Below, piece after piece: positions 1 to 5,883 of a stretch of 5,883 nucleotides of DNA (position 1 is its first letter; the number at the start of each line of letters is the position of its first letter). Source of the stretch: Candidatus Omnitrophota bacterium (GTDB lineage: Bacteria; Omnitrophota; Gorgyraeia; B26-G9); contig JAQULA010000115.1 in the NCBI GenBank assembly GCA_028718845.1, positions 1 through 5,883 on the forward strand, in the 5' to 3' direction. The notes under the pieces were generated by a model, which searched no databases, was not told the origin of the DNA, and saw only the letters and a list, made by a program, of their open reading frames with translations. Position numbers and translations under genes: made by a program.

Positions 1-487
1 AACTCATTAGGTAGCGGCCGATAATTTTATTCTTCGGAAAACGCCGCACCAGGGTCGAAAGCCAGAAGAATTCCGTGGACAGCGTAGGAAAATTCCGCGC
101 ACATTCGAATTGAATCGTTTTATCGGCATTGAGCAGTTTCGGCCCGACCGCGGCGAAATCGGGATGTTGATCCAAAAAACCGGTCAGCCGTTCGATGGCC
201 TGCGGAAAAACCACGGTATCCGGATTTAGAATAAGCACATATTTTCCCTGAGCGACGGCAAACCCCTGATTGTTCGCCCGGGCGAACCCGGCATTGGTAT
301 CGTTAGCGATCAGCCGAACCGCCGGGAACCGGTTTTTGATCCGGGATACGCTCTCATCGGTGGAAGCATTGTCGATCACGATAACTTCATAGCGCTCCTC
401 CGGAAACGTCTTTACGACGGAAGCCAGGCATTGCTCCAGATAAGAATAGGAATTCCAATTAACGATCACGATCGATAAAAAAATCAT
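1..487 (-). CDS. Family 2 glycosyltransferase, WbbL/rhamnosyltransferase-like, N-terminal part (runs off the left edge)
   Basis: The frame is open from an ATG at 487-485 to the window edge and gives 162 residues with no stop. It starts MIFLSIVIVNWNSY, the nucleotide-binding first strand of GT-A fold family 2 enzymes. It continues with IVIDNASTDES (about 36-46), NAGFARANNQG (65-75) and the acidic LNPD motif (87-90) that takes the DXD place in WbbL-like enzymes. Residues 110-160 (AAVGPKLLN, then FPTLSTEFFWLS and a basic stretch) also fit that subgroup. The part normally holding the catalytic EDVD-type motif lies beyond the edge. The ATG overlaps the stop of the preceding glycosyltransferase as ATGA. 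An AAAGG Shine-Dalgarno at 498-494, 6 bases upstream, supports this start. By family it should transfer a nucleotide-activated sugar to a lipid-linked glycan at the cytoplasmic face of the inner membrane; the sugar cannot be told. It is a paralogue of the gene just upstream. Confidence 0.9.
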   Translation of the reverse strand, partial: MIFLSIVIVNWNSYSYLEQCLASVVKTFPEERYEVIVIDNASTDESVSRIKNRFPAVRLIANDTNAGFARANNQGFAVAQGKYVLILNPDTVVFPQAIERLTGFLDQHPDFAAVGPKLLNADKTIQFECARNFPTLSTEFFWLSTLVRRFPKNKIIGRYLMS

Positions 488-1437
488 TGCCCGCCTTTCA
501 AGCACCATTGGGAAATAATCGCCCAATTATAGCGAAACACCCGGACAGCTTTCGGCCTCAGGTCTTTGCGCACGGCGGCAATCACGGCCCAGGCCGGAAA
601 TTTCACGATGCTGTCGAGAAATAGAATCAATTTTAGGATTTTTGCCTGCAGCGGACGCCCGGTCTTGATAAAAACCCGCTCCAAGCCGCGATAGCTGGTC
701 AAACTCCATTGAATTTTTTTGCCGACATCTTCGGAAATAAAACTCTGCCCGCCATAATGGAGCATTCTGGCCTGCGGCAGATAATATATTTTACCTCCGC
801 TCTGCCTGATCCGATAGCACCAATCGACATCATTAAAAAAGATCGGAAACGCCTCATCCAGCACCCCAACCTGCCCGATAACCGTTTTTTTGACCATTAA
901 ACACGCACCCGGAGGCTGATCGACTTCGCACACGTCATCCGTATTCATTTGCTGCCAAAACGCATGGCGCAGCCATGTAATCCTAAACGCAAGATTGCGC
1001 AGCGCGGTATAAAAAAGCAACACCTGCAGAACGGTCGGGAATTTACAGTAATAACCGCTGACCTGGACAGTTCCGTCGGGATTGAGTAATTGCGCGCCCA
1101 CCGCCGAAGCCCGGGGTTCCCGCTGCAGGAATTCGGCCATGTTTGTAATCGCCCGGTCATAAACCACGATATCCGGGTTCAGCAGCAGGACATACTTCCC
1201 GGCCGAACGGGCGATCGCCTGGTTATTGGCCTTGGCAAACCCGGCATTCTCCGTGTTTTTAATGAGTTTAACTTCCGGGAAATCACGCTCAACCATCAGC
1301 GCGCTTCCGTCCGAAGAGGCATTATCTACGACAAAGATCTCAAATTGCAGGTCCTTTATCGTTCCATAACACGAAGCGAGGCAGTTCTTCAAAAATTCCT
1401 TCGTATTATAATTAACGATAATCACGGAAACGTCCAT
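484..1437 (-). CDS. Family 2 glycosyltransferase, WbbL/rhamnosyltransferase-like, complete
   Basis: This 317-residue GT-A enzyme probably adds a sugar to a lipid-linked polysaccharide repeat unit in the cytoplasm. In this numbering it shows DVSVIIVNYN at 2-11, VVDNASSDGS at 36-45, NAGFAKANNQ at 64-73, LNPD at 86-89 (DXD-like metal/nucleotide site), PPGACLMV at 175-182, and FFNDVDWCYR at 200-209, where the family usually has EDVD with the catalytic acid. LHYGGQS at 226-232 is the usual downstream histidine motif. The C-terminal 70 residues are helical, with hydrophobic and basic patches that could bind the membrane. An ATG at 1452-1450 would add MKRCV and overlap the flippase stop as ATGA. I prefer the ATG at 1437-1435 because AAAAGG lies 6 bases before it (1449-1444) and the family normally begins a few residues before the first strand. 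Length is typical for the family. The donor sugar is unknown; rhamnose is only the commonest annotation for this subgroup. Confidence 0.93.
   Translation of the reverse strand: MDVSVIIVNYNTKEFLKNCLASCYGTIKDLQFEIFVVDNASSDGSALMVERDFPEVKLIKNTENAGFAKANNQAIARSAGKYVLLLNPDIVVYDRAITNMAEFLQREPRASAVGAQLLNPDGTVQVSGYYCKFPTVLQVLLFYTALRNLAFRITWLRHAFWQQMNTDDVCEVDQPPGACLMVKKTVIGQVGVLDEAFPIFFNDVDWCYRIRQSGGKIYYLPQARMLHYGGQSFISEDVGKKIQWSLTSYRGLERVFIKTGRPLQAKILKLILFLDSIVKFPAWAVIAAVRKDLRPKAVRVFRYNWAIISQWCLKGGQ
494..498 (-). promoter_or_regulatory. Shine-Dalgarno site for the second glycosyltransferase
   Basis: AAAGG on the minus strand, within the last codons of the preceding glycosyltransferase, is 6 bases from the ATG at 487-485. 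It supports that start and coupled translation of the pair. Confidence 0.55.
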
Positions 1438-1443
1438 GACGCA

Positions 1444-1449
1444 CCTTTT
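1444..1449 (-). promoter_or_regulatory. Shine-Dalgarno site that decides the first glycosyltransferase start
   Basis: AAAAGG on the minus strand lies 6 bases before the ATG at 1437-1435. The alternative ATG at 1452-1450 has only an AGGA about 16 bases upstream. This favours the shorter 317-residue protein. Confidence 0.55.
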
Positions 1450-2885
1450 CATTCGGCCCGCTGAAAAATCCTTTTGAATAAATACTCGTCATCGGCATCA
1501 AGCACCCCGACCGCGTATAAGGCCGACCCATATACGAGGGCCGCACCGGCGGACAATAAAAATAAATTAAGCGCTCGAAAAACAACCATGAACAGTATCA
1601 TTGCCGTACAGGCAATGACCGGCTTGGCAACAACCGCGACAACGTCAATAACATAGGCCAGTCGCGCCAACAGAGAGAAAAAGATCAGCGCGCTCAGCAG
1701 TTCGGAAATCACGGTCGTAATACTGCAGCCGATATAACTCAATTTCGGGATCAAGACAACATTTAAAACGATATTCGCCGTCACCGTTACCAGGGAAAAA
1801 AATAATACGGTCCTCTGTTTGTTCATCGAAAAGAGAATCCTTCCCAGCGGGGCATTGATAAAAACCAGCAGCACGGCGGCGCCGAGAAACTGCAGGGCCG
1901 GAACGGAAGACAAATAGGCCTTGCCGTAAAGCAGTACAATTACCCTCTCGGCACACATGATTATGCCCGCGGCCAGAGGCAGGCCGAGGATAAAAAGATA
2001 TTTTACCGATTTCTGGTAGGCAAGCTTCAGACTTTTTTCCGAGCTTTCGAAATAGCGTGACAATACCGGAAAAAGCGCCGACACCAGACTGTCCGGGACA
2101 AACATTATCCCGACAAGGATCGCATACGCGGCACTGTACCAGCCCACCGGCTCATCCCCCCGCAATGCCGAAAGGATCAGCACATCGACCCGGAAGTACA
2201 CCAAACCGAGCACCCCGATGAGCGCGAACGGCCAGGTATCGGAAATCAATTTCTTAATCACCGGGCCCCGCATTTGCGCCGGAGGTAATCCCACCGTATT
2301 TTTTACGACCGTGACCGTCAGCAGAAACGTAACCACCTCAACCGACAGCAACCCCAAAAATAAACTTACTAATCCATGCCCGCGGTAGACGATCAACAAA
2401 CCGGCTGCCATTCTCATGATATTATAAAAAACATTAAGGCCGGCATGGTAGCCCATCCGTTCAAAGGCATCGGTGTATGCCCAGAATGTCTGGGTCGGGC
2501 AGTTGAACGCCATGATCAGACAGGCGATAACCAGACAGGCTCTCTTGGTCGGATCGTTCAGCAGCGAAGTAAACCCGAACATCCCGCCGACGAAAAGAAT
2601 AATCAGAAAAGAAACAACCAGCTTTATGGCCACCGAGTTCCATAGATACAAAGCCGCATGCGACTTATCCCTGGCGATATCCCGGATGATCAGCGTATCC
2701 AGTCCGAAATTGGCAAACAGGCTCAACATCGCATACAGGACGGCAATAAACGAATATTTTCCGAAATCCTGCGCGCCGATAAACCTTGCCAGGAAAATAG
2801 TAAAAACAAAATTACTGATTTTAATAACAATGTGGGAACTGGCAAGGGCGATCGTATTGTAAGCTACTCTCCGGGCAACATTCAT
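1449..2885 (-). CDS. Wzx-like polysaccharide (lipid-linked oligosaccharide) flippase
   Basis: The 478-residue, very hydrophobic protein has about 12-14 predicted membrane helices and fits the MOP/PST flippase superfamily, usually 400-500 residues. Recognisable family stretches are an N-terminal NTIALASSHIVIKISNFVF segment, the FGKYSF...NFGLDTLIIRDIARD block (41-73), VGWYSAAYAI (247-256) followed by FPVLSR (272-277), and NVVLIPKLSYIGCSITT (375-391). By family it moves undecaprenyl-diphosphate-linked repeat units from the cytoplasmic to the periplasmic face of the inner membrane. It follows the kinase gene after 54 bases and leads into two glycosyltransferase genes, as expected for a Wzx/Wzy-type cluster. 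The start ATG is preceded by AGGA at 2901-2898 with a rather long 12-base spacer, so initiation may be modest. No broken frame is seen. An O-antigen, capsule or exopolysaccharide substrate cannot be separated from sequence, and no wzy polymerase is visible nearby. Confidence 0.9.
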   Translation of the reverse strand: MNVARRVAYNTIALASSHIVIKISNFVFTIFLARFIGAQDFGKYSFIAVLYAMLSLFANFGLDTLIIRDIARDKSHAALYLWNSVAIKLVVSFLIILFVGGMFGFTSLLNDPTKRACLVIACLIMAFNCPTQTFWAYTDAFERMGYHAGLNVFYNIMRMAAGLLIVYRGHGLVSLFLGLLSVEVVTFLLTVTVVKNTVGLPPAQMRGPVIKKLISDTWPFALIGVLGLVYFRVDVLILSALRGDEPVGWYSAAYAILVGIMFVPDSLVSALFPVLSRYFESSEKSLKLAYQKSVKYLFILGLPLAAGIIMCAERVIVLLYGKAYLSSVPALQFLGAAVLLVFINAPLGRILFSMNKQRTVLFFSLVTVTANIVLNVVLIPKLSYIGCSITTVISELLSALIFFSLLARLAYVIDVVAVVAKPVIACTAMILFMVVFRALNLFLLSAGAALVYGSALYAVGVLDADDEYLFKRIFQRAE

Positions 2886-2939
2886 GTTCGATTGTTTTCC
2901 TGCCAGAATGACGCGTTTGGACTCAGAATATAGAAAACA
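2886..2939 (-). other. Longest intergenic gap (54 bases), between kinase and flippase
   Basis: This is the only gap longer than 11 bases. It holds no hairpin followed by a T run, so no intrinsic terminator is seen. On the minus strand it contains AGGA at 2901-2898, the probable ribosome site for the flippase. AT-rich sequence at its upstream end includes a TATAAT-like hexamer overlapping the kinase stop, without a matching -35 element. The operon most likely reads through. Confidence 0.6.
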
Positions 2940-3644
2940 TTATAAATGCTGATGTATATATTCCGGGATATAGTATTCCACCTGCGCAATGATTACTCCC
3001 AGCAGTTTCGCCCGGACACTGCTCAAATGTTCCTGCGCCCGCCACACTACCTCCCGGCGCGTCCGGCCGGCCTGTACTACCAGCAGCACCCCGTCGACGC
3101 ACGGCGCAATACTGCGCGCATCGGCAAACGGGATCACCGAGGGGGCATCGAGCAGAATATAATTAAAATGTTTTTCCAGGTCGGAAATCAGTTCCTTCAT
3201 TTTAAGCGAGGCGAACAGTTCCGCCGGTTTTTCCGGAATTTCCCCCGCGGGTAATACCATCAGGTTATTGACAACTGTCGGGGCCAGGGCCTCGTCAAGA
3301 CGGATTTCCCCGTTCAGATAATTACTCAACCCTTTTTCGGACGCGACATTCAATAATTTTCCGATCGCCGGAGAACGAAAATCGGCATCGATGACAATAA
3401 CGCTTTTTTCCTTATCTTCGGCCAGAGTCATCGCCAGATTGACACTGCTGATACTTTTACCTTCTTTCGAATTGGCACTGGTGATCATCAGAGAGCGGCA
3501 AAAACGGCCCCCGTTTAAAGCGCCGACATACGTGCTGATCTTGCGGTATTGTTCCGCGGCCGCCCCACCCGGCGAATAATACGTTACGACCCGGGGGTCG
3601 ATACCGGATTCATCGGTCTTATCGGGAACTATGACGTTAAACAT
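2940..3644 (-). CDS. BY-type tyrosine kinase (CpsD/CapB/Wzc kinase-domain family), stand-alone
   Basis: This cytoplasmic 234-residue P-loop protein is the length of a stand-alone BY-kinase. It shows Walker A at 57-64 (ANSKEGKS), Walker A' at 82-90 (VIVIDADFR) and Walker B at 163-170 (ILLDAPSV, Asp166). The EQYRKIST stretch at 31-38 matches the family's E-Y-R-x-L-R-T-N region. The C-terminus has a small tyrosine cluster (Tyr224, Tyr225, Tyr229), the usual autophosphorylation region. BY-kinases self-phosphorylate, form rings and regulate polymer length and export through a membrane partner. Here the partner is most likely the GNVR protein encoded 4 bases upstream. Oddities: the EX2RX2R oligomerisation motif has Ser37 instead of the last Arg, and the tyrosine cluster is short. 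The ATG has no clear Shine-Dalgarno; translation is probably coupled to the preceding stop (TGACCATATG). A ParA/MinD-like ATPase is the alternative, but the Wzz neighbour and tyrosine tail argue for a BY-kinase. Confidence 0.9.
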   Translation of the reverse strand: MFNVIVPDKTDESGIDPRVVTYYSPGGAAAEQYRKISTYVGALNGGRFCRSLMITSANSKEGKSISSVNLAMTLAEDKEKSVIVIDADFRSPAIGKLLNVASEKGLSNYLNGEIRLDEALAPTVVNNLMVLPAGEIPEKPAELFASLKMKELISDLEKHFNYILLDAPSVIPFADARSIAPCVDGVLLVVQAGRTRREVVWRAQEHLSSVRAKLLGVIIAQVEYYIPEYIHQHL

Positions 3645-3648
3645 ATGG

Positions 3649-5250
3649 TCACGGCTGACTTTCTATCTGTTCGCGGATGATCCGCTCGGTTAATTTTTTA
3701 TCCTGGATGCACGAACTCACCGAAGCAATGATGATAAACAGCATTACCAGCAGCACAACCACTGCCGCGGCCAGACGCTGTTTGCGCCGGAGCTCGGCAA
3801 ACTCCGCGCCCGTCACCATTTTCAATGTCGATCCGATAACCGGGACATCGAGAAACTTGCGGGCATCTTCGACATTACGGAAAGAGTGATCGCTGAATTC
3901 GACCAGAAAAACGCAGCCCATCCCGGTCAGTACACCCAAAATCAGGGCCACGATCGCGATAACAAGTTTCTGCGGTTTCGACGGCTTCAACGGCAGCCGC
4001 CCTTCTTCGATGATCTCGTATTGCGTGCCTTTTTGCTGCACCTCAACCGCGTCCAAACGGTTTTCTTCCACCTTCATCCGCAGCATCTCATAGATATTAC
4101 TGTTAACCTTGCTGTCACGGCTTAAGCGGGCATATTCACGGTCCTGCTCCGGAAGCGCGGCCAAACGTTTTTCGTAATAATCGACCAGCTGCTGAAGCTG
4201 GGTCCGCTGTTCACGCAACAGCATTATTTGCACCTTGATCTCTTTATAATTCTGTTCGGTATTCCGATAAATAAACGGATCCGTTTGTAATGATTGACTG
4301 TCCATCACTTTTTCGGTTTCTTCCATCAATTTTCTGCGATACTCCTCCATCATCCGCTCATACTCCGGGATTTTCGAGGAAGAGGGTTCGGTTTCCAACA
4401 AGTTATATAATTGCATTTGATAGGATTTGATGTTTTGAGTTAAGGACTCTATAACCGGATTGGCCGCCAGCAATTCCTCACTGGTTAGAAATATCGGCTC
4501 TTTTCCGCCTAATTGATTTTTTACCCGGCTCAATTCCTGCTCGGCTTTTTTTAATTCAAGATCCGTGCTGGTTAAGGAAGTCTGGGCATTAATCAGCAAA
4601 GAAACATTGATATCCAATTCCCGGCTCGATGATTGCAGGGGGAATTTTTTCTTGAATTCGTAAAAACTCTGTTCCGTCTCTTCGAGTTTTTTCCGGTATA
4701 TTTCCGCCTGAGACTCGGCGAATTTCACACCGACCATCGCCAGATCTTCTTTTTTTTGGGCATTATAGTTGACAAAGGTTTTGACCATAGTGTTCACCAA
4801 CCGCTGGGCCATTTTCGGGTCTTTATCTTCATAAGCCACCTCAAACACCTCGGCCGAGCGCAGCCGGACATCGGTATGCCGCATGATCGTTCTGACCATT
4901 TGCTCCATTTCCATCATATTTTTGGCCCTTTGTTTGAGCCCGACATCTTCAATGACCATGACTAACTGAGGATAATTGAGAATTTTCTGGATGAGGGTTT
5001 TCAGCTGTTCGGCCAGACTTTCCGACGGCGCCCCCATATACGAAAGCCGTTCGGCCAGAGGATTAATCGTTTTGGTTTCCTGCACCAGGATCAGCACCGA
5101 TGAGGAATAGTATTTCGGCAAAAGAAAACTACCGATCGAAGCGGTAAAAAAGACAATAAAGAAAGGAACAAGAAAATATTTCTTGCGATGGAAAAGAATA
5201 AATAAATAATCCCGTATCGATACCTGTGATTGAGGAATAGGCTCTTTCAC
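3649..5250 (-). CDS. GNVR/Wzz-domain polysaccharide chain-length determinant (co-polymerase/export protein)
   Basis: The 533-residue inner-membrane protein is of the PCP-2a/GumC/Wzc-N-terminal type. It has SIRDYLFILFHRKKYF before membrane helix 1 (about 25-44), then the Wzz fold (45-160, with KYYSSSVLILVQE). A long periplasmic coiled-coil region follows (about 165-250, 260-320 and 333-365, rich in Glu, Lys and Gln). The GNVR-like motif QDREYARLSRDSKVNSNIY spans 369-387. The proline motif PLKPSKPQK (420-428) precedes helix 2 (about 429-450). Next come NVEDARKFLDVPVIGS (459-474) and, unusually, a third helix at about 492-514. By family it sets glycan chain length and links the inner-membrane machinery to the outer-membrane exporter. 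The start is GTG; an in-frame TAA lies three codons upstream, so no longer start exists. The only Shine-Dalgarno candidate, AGGAG at 5269-5265, sits 14 bases upstream and abuts the secretin stop. The kinase domain often fused to this protein is encoded separately by the next gene. Confidence 0.92.
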   Translation of the reverse strand: MKEPIPQSQVSIRDYLFILFHRKKYFLVPFFIVFFTASIGSFLLPKYYSSSVLILVQETKTINPLAERLSYMGAPSESLAEQLKTLIQKILNYPQLVMVIEDVGLKQRAKNMMEMEQMVRTIMRHTDVRLRSAEVFEVAYEDKDPKMAQRLVNTMVKTFVNYNAQKKEDLAMVGVKFAESQAEIYRKKLEETEQSFYEFKKKFPLQSSSRELDINVSLLINAQTSLTSTDLELKKAEQELSRVKNQLGGKEPIFLTSEELLAANPVIESLTQNIKSYQMQLYNLLETEPSSSKIPEYERMMEEYRRKLMEETEKVMDSQSLQTDPFIYRNTEQNYKEIKVQIMLLREQRTQLQQLVDYYEKRLAALPEQDREYARLSRDSKVNSNIYEMLRMKVEENRLDAVEVQQKGTQYEIIEEGRLPLKPSKPQKLVIAIVALILGVLTGMGCVFLVEFSDHSFRNVEDARKFLDVPVIGSTLKMVTGAEFAELRRKQRLAAAVVVLLVMLFIIIASVSSCIQDKKLTERIIREQIESQP

Positions 5251-5261
5251 TGAGAATTATT

Positions 5262-5883
5262 TTACTCCTGTTCAAAGTCGTTGTCACTAAAACTGGTTTG
5301 ATTGATATGCTGCTGCAGCCTCATGCTCCGCTTGGTAATCTCCTCAATCCTTTGGGCCTCGGCGTTCATGATCTCATTTTCTTTTCCCGGTTCCATCAAG
5401 TGCGGGGAGATGAACACCACCAGCTCCTGCTTTACTTTTTCTTTTCCGTCATTGCGAAAGAATAATCCCAGGATCGGGATATCTCCCAATATCGGAACCT
5501 TATTAACCGTAGTTTTGACGGAATCTTTGATCAAACCGCCAAGGATGACCACATCGCCGTCTTTGACCATCAAGGTTGTGTCGGCCTGGGTCGTATCCAC
5601 GGCCAAGGCATTTTCCACCTCGGCGACACGCCGCGCTGAGCTGACTTCCGGATGTATTTCCATAATTACGAACCCGTTTTCGGCGATTTTCGGGGTAACG
5701 ATCAATTTGATCCCCACATCCATAAACTTGGTTTCCGTAGTGATCAGCCCGGTATCCGTATCCTTGGTCTGAATCAGATACGGTTCGCTGCTGCCGACCA
5801 GAATACTGGCCTCTTTTTCATTCATGACCACCACCCGCGGCGCGGACAAAACATCCGTGTCGGATGTGGCTTCAAGCATTTCC
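5262..5883 (-). CDS. Secretin (GspD/PilQ superfamily), C-terminal part (runs off the right edge)
   Basis: The frame is open to the right edge, and the ATG at 5879-5877 is internal: the codon before it is Glu, and the EATSDTDVLSAPRVVVMN stretch is the middle of the secretin beta-barrel domain, not a start. Counting from that Met, the visible part shows LSAPRVVVMNEKEASILVG (11-29), a hairpin region rich in Thr and Asp (39-52), VGIKLIVTPKI (55-65), MEIHPEVSS (73-81), VKDGDVVILGGLI (105-117), the hallmark VPILGDIPILGLFFR (128-142) and ELVVFISPHLM (152-162). A charged, probably helical tail of about 43 residues follows; in other secretins such tails can bind a pilotin. Secretins form multimeric gated rings in the outer membrane for type II secretion, type IV pili or phage release. 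The stop lies only 11 bases before the chain-length gene. The missing N-terminal domains would be needed to assign GspD, PilQ or another subfamily. Confidence 0.92.
   Translation of the reverse strand, partial: EMLEATSDTDVLSAPRVVVMNEKEASILVGSSEPYLIQTKDTDTGLITTETKFMDVGIKLIVTPKIAENGFVIMEIHPEVSSARRVAEVENALAVDTTQADTTLMVKDGDVVILGGLIKDSVKTTVNKVPILGDIPILGLFFRNDGKEKVKQELVVFISPHLMEPGKENEIMNAEAQRIEEITKRSMRLQQHINQTSFSDNDFEQE
5265..5269 (-). promoter_or_regulatory. Shine-Dalgarno candidate for the chain-length gene, at the end of the secretin gene
   Basis: The minus strand reads AGGAG immediately before the secretin TAA stop. It is the only good match upstream of the GTG at 5250-5248, but the 14-base spacing is longer than the usual 5-9. 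With the weak GTG start, this suggests modest or coupled initiation, with ribosomes ending the secretin re-starting on the next gene. Confidence 0.45.

Noticed and set aside
1090..1464. 124-codon plus-strand open frame opposite the first glycosyltransferase
   Set aside because: It mirrors the conserved GT2 N-terminal motifs on the other strand and has no family resemblance of its own.
1645..1956. 103-codon minus-strand open frame in another phase inside the flippase, considered as a frameshift sign
   Set aside because: The flippase frame itself is unbroken through this stretch and keeps its family motifs, so there is no frameshift.
2473..2862. 129-codon plus-strand open frame opposite the flippase
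   Set aside because: The minus-strand flippase reading is continuous and matches a known family; this frame is a by-product.
2939..2944. TATAAT hexamer on the minus strand at the end of the kinase gene, as a promoter -10 for the flippase
   Set aside because: No TTGACA-like element is found 16-18 bases upstream (the sequence there is CCCGGA-like) and there is no extended -10 TG; most likely chance in AT-rich sequence.
5302..5772. 156-codon open frame on the plus strand, antisense to the secretin
   Set aside because: It is the reverse complement of a strongly conserved secretin domain; its Ser/Thr-rich translation has no recognisable domain, so it is a shadow.
5877..5879. ATG as a true start of a small 205-residue secretin
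   Set aside because: The frame stays open upstream to the window edge and the ATG falls within the conserved barrel domain, so the gene is longer and cut by the window.
1..5883. Search for CRISPR repeats, tRNA or rRNA genes, insertion-sequence ends and phage attachment sites
   Set aside because: The window is almost fully covered by intact coding genes, and no direct repeat array, terminal inverted repeats or RNA gene was seen.

Overview
The window is the middle of a polysaccharide-assembly gene cluster. All six recognisable genes lie on the minus strand, so transcription runs from base 5883 towards base 1. Both outermost genes are cut by the window edges. The secretin, the Wzz/GNVR co-polymerase and the BY-type tyrosine kinase indicate a Gram-negative (diderm) bacterium of medium GC content. 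The proteins resemble those of deltaproteobacteria and of candidate phyla such as Omnitrophota, but the sequence alone does not fix the phylum. No rRNA, tRNA, CRISPR array, insertion sequence, integrase or attachment site was seen.

Layout in transcription order: (1) 5883-5262, the C-terminal part of a secretin, an outer-membrane ring channel. (2) 5250-3649, a GNVR/Wzz-type chain-length determinant with a long coiled-coil region and an unusual third membrane segment. (3) 3644-2940, a stand-alone BY-type tyrosine kinase of the CpsD/CapB/Wzc-kinase type. (4) 2885-1449, a Wzx-like lipid-linked oligosaccharide flippase. (5) 1437 (or 1452)-484, a family-2 glycosyltransferase. (6) 487-1, the N-terminal half of a second, related family-2 glycosyltransferase that runs off the left edge.

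The genes are packed like a single operon: gaps of 11, 4 and 54 bases, then ATGA start/stop overlaps at both remaining junctions (if the upstream start of the first glycosyltransferase is used). No stretch above 54 bases is non-coding. I found no convincing internal promoter and no terminator.

Together the genes suggest this pathway: glycosyltransferases build a lipid-linked repeat unit on the cytoplasmic face; the flippase moves it across the inner membrane; the GNVR protein and its kinase control polymer length and export. A Wzy polymerase, an initiating sugar-phosphate transferase and a Wza-type outer-membrane exporter are not in the window. The position where an export gene such as wza could be expected, directly before the chain-length gene, holds a secretin. 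Whether that secretin exports the polysaccharide or merely ends a neighbouring pilus or type II secretion operon is the most interesting open question here.
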